From contig OX030958.1 of the NCBI GenBank assembly GCA_943735955.1, positions 4,735,331-4,799,330 on the forward strand: DNA of 64,000 nucleotides, given 5' to 3'. Below, one piece after another: positions 47,076-62,000 of this stretch (position 1 is its first letter; each line of letters opens with the position of its first letter). This DNA comes from Piscicola geometra. Taxonomy: Eukaryota > Annelida > Clitellata > Hirudinida > Piscicolidae. Made by a program: the position numbers and the translations under genes. A model generated the notes under the pieces. It was given only the letters and a program-made list of their open reading frames with translations. It ran no database searches and was not told where the DNA came from.

Positions 47076-50000
47076 TCATCCAGTGTCCACCATTTGAGTG
47101 AAGCGCAGTAGTTGAATGAACTCTGAAATGAAAATGACCATACCATATAAGTAGGATAATTAATTAAAATTGATAGTTAGAAAAATGACTGAATGTAAAA
47201 TTTTGAACACACAAGAATCCTTTACAAACTCTCTAAAAATTCTGTTCAAGCCCACAAAAACTCATCTCCAACTAGCTCAAACCCGCCACCAACCTTCATA
47301 ATCGACTTTCCCATCTCCATTCTTATCCACAGCCAGTATCATCGCTTCGACATCACGGTCCGATAGGAGCTCGTCTAGTGAGTGCATTGTTTGTTTGAGT
47401 TCGTCGGCGTCAATCAGCCCATTGCCGTCGATGTCAAAGAACTTAAAAGCAGTCCTCATTTCTTCTTCCACTGAGTTAGTGCGTGTGATAGTTTCCTGAG
47501 CGCTTGTGTGATTGCTGTAGTGAATCGGAGGTGATTCGAGGTGTTGTTTGAGGGAGATGGGATCGGGAGGGGGGTACTGGAAGTGTAGCGGTTGTTTTGA
47601 GTGTAAAGTCGGTTGTTGCTGGTCTTTTTTTTGTTGGTTTTGTTGTTGTTGCTGGTATTGTTGGTTTTGTTGTTGATGTTGAGGATTTCTAGGAGCCTGT
47701 ACATAGGCGGGATTGACAAATGTGGCTGGTGGCTGCTTAGTGACTTGATGAGGGAGAGAAGGGTCTACCGGAGGTCGCTGTGGTATCTGAGGTGTTGGTA
47801 TTGGTGCTGAAATTGGTTTGGAAGGGTTGGAAACAGTTTGTTGTCTTGAACTTTCTTGATTTCGTCGTTCTTGTTGTCGTTGTTGTTGTTGGGGTTGTTG
47901 CGAAGATTTGCTCGATTGTTGAAAGATTTGTTGATTAAATTGGGTTGGTTGTTGAGAGGCTCGGTTAGAATGTTGATTGATTTGTTGAGGTTTTGATTGG
48001 AAGGTAGAAAACTGAACGGGTTGTTGAAGATCGTTGGTTTTCTTGAATGGAGAATTGAATATTCTCTGGTCGATTATATAGTGCTGTTGTTGAGGCTTTT
48101 GTTGATGTTGTTGTGAATGTTGATTTTGGGAATGTTGAGAAAAGGAATATTCAGTTGTGGGTGCGTTTGAGACGATTCTTAGATCGGTAGAGACCCTGCT
48201 TGCTGGTTGTTTGGTGGGACTGATGGGAGTGCTGTATTCCTCTTTTGGCCCCCTAGCTGCCCCGTTGCCTTTGAAGAAATAATGGTGAAATTGGAATTGA
48301 CTAAGCGTTGAAAGTGAAGACCAATAACTAAAGGAATGGTTTATTATTACATCAATTGACTTCGAAATGGTTCTAAAAAACGCAACTAGAAAGATGAATC
48401 TAAATAATATTTATAAAAATTAAAGTTGAGTAAATATTATAATGACTGTTGTGACAGTAGCTGGGAGACGAAGAGTGGTGCATTCTGCGATTGGTTGGTG
48501 CCTTGACATCGAGGAGAGAGTGTGAAGGAGAAGGTTGGCAGTGGTACAACACTCGACCCATTGAGGCAGATCTTTTTCGCTTTTCTGTCAACTTGGCTAC
48601 CTGTGAAAAAATTAAACGTACTTAAAAACAAATTAAATTAACTGTAAAAAGTGTTAAAGTATATATAATGCTTCATGAAATTAGAATTCGATACTGAAGT
48701 ATTTTCGTTTTACGAATAAGATCTCACCTCCCTGGCATACACTTCGAACGTTCCCAGCATCAGCTTGGAAAACTCTGGATGGATTTTTTTTAGTAATTTT
48801 GGTAAGTGTAATAAAAAAAACTAATTGAACATATTCTCAATGAAGCATATTAAAGATTGTTGAAATTTTCAATTAATTCAAAGAGATAGGTGTATTTATT
48901 AATCCAGTTTTAAGTTGAAATTGGAAAAATATAATTATTTTTTGCTGCTGATTATTTTGTTGCTTTATTCTTTTGGCAGGTCTTTGTGGTTGAAGGCTCA
49001 ATATTGGAAATTCTTTTGAATAGGAATTATTGAAGACTGAATAATCGAATCATTGCAGGTGCATTAGCGTTGCTGCGTCGTCACTAAGAGGGAAAAAAGT
49101 GTAATAAAAAAGATATTTAAAAAGTAAAAATATTATTTGAAAACCCAATTAATTGTTTAAATATTGAAAAAATATAATAAACACCGTGCAAAAAGATCAA
49201 TAAATTAGAATTTCCAATTAGAAATTTAGAAGAAATAAGGTGCACCATGCTTTATCTGCCTAATCGAAATATTTTATTAAACATTTATTTTGCCAAATTC
49301 TGAATTCTATAACTAATTTTCTTTTCCGTTTGTTGGTGTTTTATAAATTTTGAGTTGTGTGAAAATGGTAAAAAAAAAATTTCTTAAATTATACATTTAA
49401 ATCGATTTGTTATTTTATTTGTATGCACTCAGTACTGAGCGTCAAAATTCTCTACCAGCCTTTTCATGCTAGGTTTATATAATATCTTTCTATTTTTTCG
49501 GCATCACTTAATAAAAGCACACATGTTTATCTCCACTTAAATTCAACTCTATCCACCCATGCCTTTGAATTCACTAGAAAGCACTTGACGCACTAGAATT
49601 AGAATGCATCAGCACTATTCATTTTGGTTTTTTCTGTTGCACCAATTATTCTGACACAATATTAATAATAATGAGATTACTATTTTAACTTTTGTGTGTG
49701 TAATTTCTATCAATCATTGCCCTTCCTCCCCGATCACTAACCATTTATTTTTCTATCACTAAACAAGTTTTTAACAGCCATCTCCTTAAAATTCCATCCC
49801 AATCATTCACCAGCATAATCGATTTTGCCATCTTTGTTAATATCCGCTTCTATCATCATTGATTCCAGGTCATTCTTCGACAAAGGGATTCCCAGCTCCA
49901 CCATCGTGGCATACAACTCGCTCTTAGTGATGTAGCCGTCGGCGTTTCTGTCGAAGATCTGTCAGGGTGGGTTGGTTGGTTCTTCTGGTTGCGTGAAATG

Positions 50001-53000
50001 TTTAGTGCTAGAAAGGTTTGTTAGTGGGTGGTTACAGTGTCTTTTTAGTAGTTTTACCGTGGAGTTTATTTACTGTAGGTGGAGAAGGAAAAACTTAAGA
50101 GTGCATTGTGAAAAAACGTATTTGATTTTCAAATAAAATTACACGATCTACTTTGCACCTAAAACATATTTTATTTAACAATTGTAAATATTATTTTTAA
50201 ACATAAATAACATTATGCGTCATTAGTACAGGCCTGTATTGATCGAGCTGGGTTTGCATATTTGCTGAAAACTAATACAAACAAGAAGAAAACATTAAAA
50301 AGGATAAATATAAAATATATACAACAAAGAAATTATAAGTGGTAAAATCTACCTAAAGCATTAAAAATCTTCATCGAAGTGCTTTTACACTCAGCTATAC
50401 AACGAAGATCATTTTTTAAAAAGTTATAATAGTTTAATATATAAAATAGTGAGTTCATAAATGGGTACACAAATAGATACATTAAAACAGCAGTTTCACA
50501 GTAATAAGCATGTTTAGAACGGTTGAGTACTAGTGGGAAACATCGATAAGTGCATTAATCAATTCAGCTGCTGAATTCACTGATCCATAAGTCCAAAACT
50601 ACTATAGTAACAGCCAGTGCTTCGGTTATTGAATTATTTTTCCGTCATATTATAAATTTAGTTCTCAGAATCAAATGAATTTAAATTATTGATTAAAGAA
50701 TGGAAATAACAGATTTCTCAATTAATTTACTTGTAGATATATTTAAAAGTTTAAATGATATTAAGGTATTTAATTTAGTGAAATTATGCAAATTAATTGA
50801 AGGACCTTGAATGCGACCCATGTATTGGGGGGAGCAGCTTTAGAAAAGCTTGACTTCCGTCGTTGTTGTTGCTGTTGTTGCTGGTGATGTTGCTGTTGTT
50901 GCTGGTGGTGTTGCTGAGAATGATGATGATGCTGTTGTGGTAGGAGATGGTTCGGTAGCGTGACTTGAGCATTCTGTTGAGAATGAACATCAGGGAGGGG
51001 ATCTGCTCTGTTGGTTGAGCTGTTGGTCGCCTTGGAGGCTTTTGAGGTAGAATTGCTGTTCGAAGAGGTTTGGGTGTCTGTTATGTTAACGGAAGCTTTT
51101 GTAGATGATGAGCTCGGAGATATTCTGTTTTGAAAGCTTGTCGATGGAATGACGTTGTTGCTGTTTCGTTGACTGGTGCTTAAGTTGTTGTTGCTTTTAT
51201 TGCAGCTGTTGTCGGATTGTGACGAATTGTTCTTGAAGACGTTGGAAAGTGATGTCGGAGTGAACTCAGACGATATAGACTCTTTGAAGAAGTCCTGCAC
51301 TTCTTGGCTGGTGGCTGTACGCAAGAAGGAGTTTATTCGTTATTAAAAACTTTTATTTTAAACCAAAAAAAGTTGTTTTAAAACATAAATTTATAAGAGC
51401 TTTTTTCAAAATTGAATTATTCGAAACTTAAACATGAATCACACTCTTAGATTACGAACCATTGCTCTTATCAAGGAGGGAAGCTCTTCTAGCTTTCAGA
51501 GTCCTTTTAGCTTCATCGCTGTACTCAACACCTTGTTGGTTGTGTGGTGCTTCGGTATGGGTTGTGCCTGTTATTGATTCGGGAGGGTTCTCGAGGTCTT
51601 CTGAAGGTCTGCCGTAAAGATACGCTACATCGTCATTTTGGTCATCCTCTTCGTCTATTTGTTCTTCATTTTTTGCATTATTCTCTTCTTCTTTTTCTTC
51701 TTCCTCTTTTTCGCCTCTCTCACTCTCCTCCAAGTTGTCCATCTTTCTGTCCACGTAGGCGTGCTGCCTGGTCAAGGCTGTGCGGTGAATAGTTATATAA
51801 AAATAAAAAATAGGGAAACGTAAAAAATCGATNNNNNNNNNNNNNNNNNNNNNNNNNNNNNNNNNNNNNNNNNNNNNNNNNNNNNNNNNNNNNNNNNNNN
51901 NNNNNNNNNNNNNNNNNNNNNNNNNNNNNNNNNNNNNNNNNNNNNNNNNNNNNNNNNNNNNNNNNNNNNNNNNNNNNNNNNNNNNNNNNNNNNNNNNNNN
52001 NNNNNNNNNNNNNNNNNNNNNNNNNNNNNNNNGGAGTGGTTGGTGGAGTCTGGCTGTAATGTGGAGTTCGTTGGGTGTATGGTGGTGGTGGAGTTTCTGG
52101 TGGTGAAGAAATGAGTTGAAGGGCGGAATACAGATGGAAAGTTAGCTTGAAGTCGTGAATTTTCAATAAATTCTTTTTTGTAAAGTATCGAATCGTTGAA
52201 TAACATTAGAAACATATAATAAATAAGAAGAATAAAATATTAAAAATGTTTATTATGGTATACTGAAAAAATAATCAACTTCTATATTTAATAAAAATGA
52301 GTTTATTTGCTAATCTTCATTTTCTACTCGAGTTGCCTTTCGGATGGTATTTTAACGATGATTTATGAAGCACTGGGGTTAAGAATAAAAGAAAATTTGT
52401 TTTTAAGAAAAGGCTTTTAGATAAATAAAACTATTACTAGGAGATTGGGAAAAAATTTGAAAGATGAACGACACAAGGCACTAAGCAGTCATTACGAAAA
52501 CCTGTTGGCCTGTTGGATCTTGCAAACGAAAAATAAAAAAAACTGACAATGAAATTTGATTGGTTAAACTAACATTAAGTTTTCAGTAAACAAATTGGCA
52601 TAAACGTTTTTAATTTTTTTGAAATAGTTGAAAACAAATTTAACTCGCAATTAACAGTTTTTTTCTCCGAAATCATTGCTTTGTTTCGTTTATGTTAAAA
52701 ATCAAGTGTTTTTGAGACTTAAAACGCTTGGACCGAAAAAAAGTCAAAATTGGCCGGCAAGTATTTTCATCCGTCAGCCAGTTGACCAACAAAATAACAA
52801 GTCTTTCGCAATGACTGGGAAAAAAAGTCTGAAGAAGAATTAAAGAAATAAATAATTGTAAAAGAAAAACAGTTTGAAAAATTGAAAATTCTAAAGTTTT
52901 CTATTAATTAAATTTCAAAATACAAAAAAAGTATATAAACTTTGTTAAAACTTCACAAACTACCGTAAAACTCAAACCATAATAAAACCAAACTACCCAC

Positions 53001-56000
53001 CATCCAAGTCGACTTGTTCAAAAACATCGACGATGCACTCAAAAGATGGGTGGATATCCATTGAAGAAAGCACTTGAAGTACTTCCTCTTGTGTGATAAA
53101 ACCGTCTTTGTCCATGTCGAAGATGTTGAAGACCGCTTTTATTTCGTCTGTGTAACAAAAGAAAGGGGTTTTAGGTTATGGAAAAAGTTGAATGTTGTGA
53201 TACAGATATTTGTAAAGTGGAAAAAAAAATTCTGAATAGTCAAGTTTTGTGGCAAATGAGTAAAGGAATCATTTCAAATTCATTTATAACTTATAAAATA
53301 TTTGTTTTTACTTTTTTAGTCTATGTTTATGTTCATTATTATTATTATTTTATATATATATTCTCTTTCTTATTATATTGCTTATTCTCCCTTCTGAAAC
53401 TAAAAGCGACGAAAGACAGGTTGACGTTTTCGTGATAATCTTTCAACAATCAATTGTGGTAAATTTATTCTGATGGGAAGTTAGTGGATGGTTTTGAGTG
53501 GAGACGTGACAGTCTCGTGGTATAATGAGCTTAATTAAACAGGTACACACTATCAATTTTTTTAAAAGCATGCGATTAAAGCAAGTTTTGTGTTTAGAAA
53601 GGCAGTATAAAAATATTAAGTTCTTATAGGAAAAAAAATATATCGAAAACGAAATTTTTGTGAACATAACCATTTTTTATATATATTAAATTATATAAAA
53701 AAAACTTTTGTTTTTAAAAATGAAAAAAAGATAATTTAAATCGATTTTCTATCTCATCCGTAAACACATCGATGCTTCATCATTAGCCACCAACTGCATC
53801 ATGCTGTGTCGTAGCACATGTTGATGTGATTTGATCCCTCATCTTCACCACTACACAAGATGATTAACTGTTATGGGTTGCTCACCACGATCAACAAATC
53901 ATAATCTTTTTCTTGGTTCTTATTCCATCATTATCAATATCTTCATCACCCTCACTTTTTCTCAGCATCAACGCCCCACACCATCGTGCCGTTATAAGCT
54001 TGCTTTACTTGAATCGATTTTGATATGCACTAATCTACGAGACAACAACAAACTTGCTGATAAAAATATAAATAATTAAAAAAAAGAAATATTAAAAAAG
54101 TTGCTCTTACTTGTTATAAATTATAACAAAACTATAAAAACAAAATAAAAATGTAGATAATCATAATTTTTAAAAACTTTCTTAAAAAGTAAAATATAAA
54201 AAATAATGCTAATTATAAAATATTAGTATAGAGAAGAATAAAAATATGCGAATGAGTGTGGGCTGGGTAAAAATATGGATGTACAATGTATATTATTCAT
54301 ACATAATTCGTAACACGCTAAAGTGGAAAAATGCAATAATTGCAGCAATAATTATCCATGATTTATTATTATTCTCTTATAATTTCTGAGTCGTAATTAT
54401 AATTCTCTTATAATTTCTGAGTCGTAATTATAATTCTCTTATAATTTCTTAGTCTTAGTTATGTTAGAACTACAAAATTTATGAAGTCTCTTCTTTTGGA
54501 TAATTAGTTTTTCACAAACGCTAATAAAATGATGCGGCCCAGACGGCCTGGCAATGCGGCTTTAATGCACGATCAATAGAGATAACTTACTTGGTGTTCT
54601 TTCATTATAACAATTACCACAAAAGCTACTTAATAAATACCACTTTTAATAATTAATTTAATTATTACGCTGACCATAACGTTTTTAATTGAAAAATAAA
54701 TTTATCAAACAAAATGTTTTAAATTTTGAGTCTTGTTTTGATTTTTATAATTATGCCCATAAAGTAATGAATAAAAAAAATTTTTTTCTTTAAAAGCAAA
54801 TTTTCACTAGACAAGTTAAAAGTTAACTATGTTTCATTTAAACTCAAAACACATGCAACCACCATGTTAAAAGGTTTTCTTAGACACATGTTTTCTTATC
54901 CCTCCTTTAATACCTTTAATTTTCCCCAAAAAAACAATTTAAACGTCAAAATAGAAGTGGTATACAGTTTTAAAAGACGGAAATAATTATAGACTGAAAG
55001 AAGTCTTTGAGACAAGCTTTTCTTTTTTAGTGTTTATTACCCAATCTGTATTCATACCATAGAATTATTCTTTGTCTTAGAAGCGCTTGCCTTATTACAG
55101 TGAAATAAAAGGATTTTAGCGCTGCTGTGGCGTTGAAAAGTGCTTTTGTAATTTAATATCCACACCTAAGCTCAATCTCTCCAACCTGTTTCTTGAGGCT
55201 TGGTCAGTTTGTTGGTGTACTTCTTTTTCATCTCCCCTTGCCTTTTATCCTATGTTTTTATTGAATTTTGAAATGAGTATGTATTTTTTGTATGCTTATG
55301 TGTTCAATTGTATTGCTAAAAACCAATATGATATAATATTAAGCGAATAGTATAATAATATTATAATAATATAAGGGTAAAAGTTAAAACACTACGAAAT
55401 TATCAAAACAATAAAATTTTGAGAAATATGAAAGTGTCAAAAATAATAAAGGCAAAAAACTGAAATTGTCAGATTAGTCATGAAATGAAAAGATTTAAAG
55501 GGTATTTTTATGAAAATATGTTAATTTTAAAATTTTAAAAAGATAGAAGTTTTGAGAAGTTTTAAGACCGAAGAAATTTCTTTAGATTAAAAGTTAATAG
55601 CTTTCGCTGTCAAAGTTTGAATATCAAAGTGAGTCTAAACACTAAAAATTAAAAACATGATTAAAGTTTCTCGAAATAAAACCAAGCAGCTTTGACTTCA
55701 GTTTAGACAGAATAATTAATACCTAAATTCTTCATTTTTAAGTTCTAAATGCAGAATGAATATTTTGACTTTTCTTGCTTATTAACGCAGCATAATTTTT
55801 ACAATTTATATTACTGCTTTAAATTTGATGTTTTTTTCTTCTATTTTCAAGAATCCAAAATCATTGGTTATGAAACTACATATATTATATCAGTCACCGG
55901 TTCCTTCGTCTAACCAACAACTTACCGACTCATCCATCAACTAAATGACCAAACCTTACACCAGAATTTCGAGCGTTATCTACCAAAAACAGCGACCTTT

Positions 56001-59000
56001 CTAATACACATCACTATCTCTCAACTACCTTTTCCACTTTCCAACTTCTCCCCAAGCAATAATCCTCTGATGGATGCTCTCATCACGGCAGGCTTATGCT
56101 TCAACGAGTGATTTTATGAAATAAATCTAACAGTTATTTGTCAAGCTAACGATTGCTTTCGAAGTGATAAGAACTGAATGAGCTTCGAGTTGATGGGTGA
56201 AAAAGTGGTGAAAGAGAAAAAAATATACAAGATGAGAAAGAAAAGATGGAAGATATTAAAAGATCGAAATAAAGTTGTGAATAAAAGTGATAGCTACTAA
56301 TAGATGAGTGATAAGAATTGACGAATGGGTGAATTTCTATTTAAGTAGACTCATTTTTAGTCACTATGACGAATGGCTAAAATAGCATATGAAATAAATA
56401 TATTGAGTTTTTGAAAATTGTTAGTTTGGTGAAATATAAGAAGAGATATTTTTTACAAGATATAAGAAAAATCTGATGGTAAAAAAAGAAAAGATAAAGA
56501 ATATCAAAACAGATCTTAAAAGACTTCATATATAATGAAACGAATGAATGAAATACTTTCAAGTATTTATTAACTTAAAATTGAAAAATAAAGTTAAACT
56601 GACTGGAGGAGCAATGCTTTGGTCACTGTTGAGAGAGGTTTGGCTGGTGTAGATACGGCAGAATTCTGAATTTGAAGATTAGCGTTGAAAAAAATGTAAG
56701 TTTAAAAATTTAAAGTAAAAAAATAGTTGAAAAAGTGAGAAAAATTTTTTTCAGAGCATACCATCACTAGATGATGTTTTATTGCGGAAACAAAGAATCT
56801 TATCAAATTTATGAAAGAGTAAAAAAAGTTCCTACTCAAACACAATTTTATTTGATATTTATGCATAATATGCATATTATACAATTTAAAATTGTATTTT
56901 ATTATATTAATTGGGTGAGCTTTTTTAGGAATAGGAAATATGTTTTCATTATCCGTGATCCGTGTGCTTCCCACCCGAAGAGCGCTCTCCATGCAGGCTT
57001 AGAAGGCGTAATGGTTACTTCCTGGACATGCGCAGCATCTTCTTGCTCACGCCTTGAGAAGAACAGTAATTCACCGGAAGTCAATTGTTTCTTTCCAGCG
57101 TCTGTCCATCTTGTTGCACTTATTCTTAAGATAGATAGGTTGAACTTCTTCGTTTCTGCGGTCAATTGAGGTGATTTCCCGACCAACGAAATATACCAAG
57201 TTCAAAGTTTTTTATTGATCTTGCAAAAGCTTTCAATTTAGATTTGTAAACTGATTTTATAAAAATTATGAGTGTTTCAAAATAGTAAAGATAAAAATTT
57301 CTAATAAATTTGAAATATTGGTTGAAAACCTAATTGCATTTCACTAAAAATTCACGAAAATTATGATCTTTAAAAACAACGTGAAAATAAAGAAGTTTAT
57401 GTAAGGGACTGGCTTGGAGGCATGAAAGGGCAATAAAGAAGAAATTATTACGAAAAAACACGTGTAGCGTTTTCATCATTATCTTTATAGATTTTTTTAC
57501 TTATTCAGAAATATATTGAATAAAATAACGCAAAATATTTTTTTAAAGCTCAATGTTCATTAAATTCATTTGATATTTTTTCTTTTGATTTTTTAAGAAA
57601 AATGTTTGTGCCTAATCATAGATGCTAAGTATACTTTTATTATATTTATTTGTTGCACAGTGAAATTTAATGAACTTTTGCAAAATAAATCTAAGCATTC
57701 AGATCCGAAATAGGTTATTGTGAAGTTAACACCCTGAAGATTTATTCATATCATTTGGCTACATCTCTAAAATAACATCTTTAAAATGGCTTTTTCAATG
57801 AAAACACAACTAAAAAATTGAATTTAGTTCACAGCAATAAATAGGTTTTTCGAAAATTTTTCAGACGCTGATGTTTTGATGGCGTGTGCCGAAAGGAGGA
57901 AAAATATTGGAAAAAAGAGGGCTGTAGAGATGCTGAGCTGCTCTGGGAAAACAGTGATTGATTGATTGGCGTCTGAATGTTCAAGAAGATGGAAAGAGCA
58001 AAAACATATAAAACTTTTCAAATAAATATATACAAATTTTTAAATTTTTAACTGAAACTTTTAGAAAAATCTTTAAAATGAAAATAAATTAATGAGAAAA
58101 ATATTCATAGAGCGTGCTTTTATTGATGAAAATCCATTTGTCACGATCTGCTTTTAGATTAGACATTTTTTTGGCGTAAACAAAATTTTACATTTATTAA
58201 AAGTTATTTAAACTATTTGAAATATTCTAAAATGAATTATTTTAATAATTTACAATTAAACTATATTGTTGGTCAGTTCATTATATCTTTAGTTCTCGAC
58301 AGTTATACGAAACTTGTCTTTTTGTATTTACATTTTCCTCACTTCATTCAAACTTAAATCAAATAATCACGCATTCAATATAATTAAACTAAACATATGT
58401 TTTTTCATGCACCTGAGAACGAAATCTTTTCATTGGTGCCGATCCTTGCGGACTTCATCATCGCCTGCACATCGTCCTCCGTCAGAATCAAACCCAACTG
58501 TTGCATTGTGCTTCTGTCGAGTAGTAACTCTATTAGTCGAATTTGTTTTTGTTACCATGGCTGGTGGTGGTGTGTGGACCTAATAGGTTTAATGAGCGTA
58601 AATGGTATAATAGAGTTTTAGTGTCTTGGCATGAAAAATATGTAGTTGTTGCAAACTTTTAGTTGTGAGGGTAGGATATATTTTTCTATGAGTTTGTGAG
58701 AATGACTATTTTTAGGCAGATATTTAGTGGATCTCTTAAATAAATAAACAAAAGTAAGTTTTTTTTCATATTTGAAGCAAATTTATTATATAGTTTGAAA
58801 ATTGTTAAACAAATTTATTTAAATATTTATATTTTTGGATAATAACATTAAAAAAAATTCTATTACTCTTTTGAGATGTCGAGCAGGTGTTATTAATTAG
58901 TTATCTTCTTTATAATTTCGATAATACAATTAATCAACGTCCAAAAACTTCTTCGAAAGCGCTTACAATTTTTTCCTTCAAGCACTGGCTAGTCACTACG

Positions 59001-62000
59001 AATGATTTATTTTCAAATTTAATATTTATTTCTCCCTAAAGAAGATTTTAAATTTTAATCATATGAATTTAGAATGCCTTTTTAAATATAAAATTAAAAC
59101 CTAATAATAAATCAAAGCTCACACAAAAGCCCATTGAAATTTCAAAGAATAAAAGCCACAGAAACCAACGAAATCAGAAACAAAAATAAGAAAACGTATA
59201 ATATCTACTAGTCAACATTTTTCATCATCATAACTTACATTAACAACAACAACAACAACAACAACACAAACTTTAGATCTTGGCTATTGATGTATCCGTC
59301 CATGTCCTTGTCGAAGACCTTGAAGGCCTGGGCCAACTCTTGCCTGCTCACCTGACCCAGCATGGGGCTTCTGTGTTGGAGAATTGAAATAAGTTTTTAT
59401 ATTATTAGAAATATAACAAGAATTTTGGTAATTTTGAAGTTCTCTCTTTCTAATAATTTTTATTTTGAACCTGAATGCTTATATAAATTCACAGTTTTTC
59501 AAATATTATATATATAATAACTTTGTAAGACTAAAATTCTTTATTAATTTTTAATTCGAAACCTGTTTTTAATTTTTCAATTCAGAATAAAAAGATTTTT
59601 TAGGCTCTTAGACTCTCCGCTACATACTCTAGTTGACAAGGCTCTTTCAAGCGATCTTCTTAAAATGTACATGTTTTATTTTAAACTATATTTTAATTGT
59701 TTAAAATAAAATTAGTTTTAATTTTTTCACTCATTTCGGTCAAAAATTGAAAACCTATGACATTCATGGTCATAACCCGTCAGGCTGTTGGATTTTGCCT
59801 AAGAAAGGGCAAAGAAGCCAAAGACGTAAAATATTTTTCACAACAAATTGTAACTATTTTAAAGTTTAAAATAGTTCATTTTGCATTTACCGGTTTCTTT
59901 GTTTTTGAAACTATTGTTACTTTTTTTAAGCCAACAATCGTGAGTTTTAGAAATGAACAGCAAGAGAACAGCTGCCACCACAGTTGTGGACTTGACAGAT
60001 GGTGAAGGTGGGCAGTGATGATATTGAAATTTAGACTGCTAGAGTAATTGTGGAAGATGAAGGCTTAGGTTTTGATAAAAATGAAAGTGTGAAGAAAAAG
60101 TTTAAAAGGATTTTATGTTACATGAAAGCCTTCGATAAATAGATCTGCGATAGAATGTTTTATTTCTCATTGTTAATAAAAAGACGTTCTGTGAAAATAA
60201 AATGGAAAAAAAGTTAAATTTGGTGTTTATCCTTATTCTAAAAAATATAATAAATTAAATATTTTGATGTTTTATTTAAGCAGAAAAATCAGTTAAAATT
60301 TTATTTTCAAAACATTTAATTATTAATCGTAAAAGTTCACAATTGGTCGTTCAAGTGTGAAAGTTTTTCGCCATAACTGCTATAATTTCTCACGGTTTAT
60401 GAGATGCTTTTCTGCGCACGAAACTAGTTAGCTACTTAAAAGAAGTTTCAAAATAATATTGAAAATGATAGCTCATTTTAGAGTAAATATCAGAATATAT
60501 AATCATACGAAAACAAACTTCATCTTGGATCTGGATGGGTAGTTGCTGGAAGGATGGAGGTGTCGTTGCTGGTGACGATATATCGCTTGACAAAACTCTT
60601 CGAAATTTATTGATCCATCACCTTCAGAGGTTTTTTCATGTTTTGGTGTTTTGGTGCTATCTATTTTAGTTTTATTATTTCTTAAAGTTACTGCATAAGG
60701 ATAAGATAAAAATATGGAATGATCGTTTCATCAATGGTACGCGAAAAACGTATTAAAAATCGATAGATTTTAATGAATAAAAATTTAAAAACAATTGTAA
60801 GAATACAAGTTTTAAGGAAGACTTACAATTCGTTTTTTTGCACATTTTAAACTATTTACGACCCCGAGTTAAATAACTTTGTCAAATTAAATTTTTTTAA
60901 ACAAATAAAAAAAGAATTGCTTTTAGACATTTAATGATTCTAGATAATTGCTAAAACTAATTATTTTGTCATTATTAGATTTTTAAAATTAAATTTTGTA
61001 AACATTATTTTAAATTACATTAATTACAAACTTAAATCTTTCAAAACTATTTATACATTATTTCTTCAGCCTTTAATGTTTTCACGTAATCAACATCACC
61101 ACATTGATTACTTCACATTGCCCAACAATTCTCTTTCTCACTTTTTAAACATAATATTCTTAAAATCTTTCCTTTTTGCACTCTCAATTTCTTGCCATTC
61201 GTTTCATCCCACGCACCTACAATCGACTTATTCATCCCCACCACCATTCACCACCATTCTTTATCTATCACTCTTCTCTCCCCCCCTCACCGTCCATGTC
61301 GACTTTATTGACGATGATCTTGACCTCTTTCAGAGTGACCTTCATGGCGAGAACAGAAGTCATCGTATCGTATACCTCTTGAGCGCTAATCAAGCCATCC
61401 TTGTTCTTGTCGAACATCGAGAAAGCCACCCTCATTGCTGTGTGTGGTGTGTTTTTGAGGTGTTTTTGCGCTTTTCAAAAGAAGTTATCTTGTGGTAGTA
61501 AGACTGATCTAAATGTTCGTTAGATAGTTTCAGAAAAGGCAATAGAGGTGTATTTAGGTAGAAGTTATCTTGGTATTATTGTGAAAGCTTTGAAAATCGT
61601 TTCAACATAAATGATGATCTAATTTCAACTATTTTTGTTGTGATTTTCTATTTTGACACGAGTATTTCAGCAAAACTCCGAAAAAGTTTATTTAAGCGAA
61701 AATAAAATTTCTAAATTATTTATACAATTTCTTTAAAATAATTAAAACATTTTTTAAAGTGTCATTTAAAAATTCTGTTTATAGAATGTTTTAATACCCA
61801 CGCCGTAAGTAACTTATTATTATGCGAAACCTCTTTTTAAGGCTTTAAAAGCAGAATTACCACGTATAAAGTTTTAGTAAAGTCCCTTACGACACAGTTA
61901 CTGTACCATTTTAGGCATTAAAGTGTTTATGTTTCTTCGTTAAAGCTCGTGATAAAAAGTTCTTTAAAACATTAAACTTTTTATAGAACTAAAAAATCAA

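Noticed and set aside
53873..54079. 68-codon plus ORF
   Set aside because: No start context, homology or splice partners; only the opposite strand gave a (weak) exon candidate.
57824..58021. 65-codon minus ORF as an exon of the EF-hand gene
   Set aside because: Hydrophobic composition and no donor giving a consistent phase to the next EF-hand exon.
61076..61498. 140-codon plus ORF
   Set aside because: Antisense to the EF-hand exon 61437-61291, whose loop residues are canonical.
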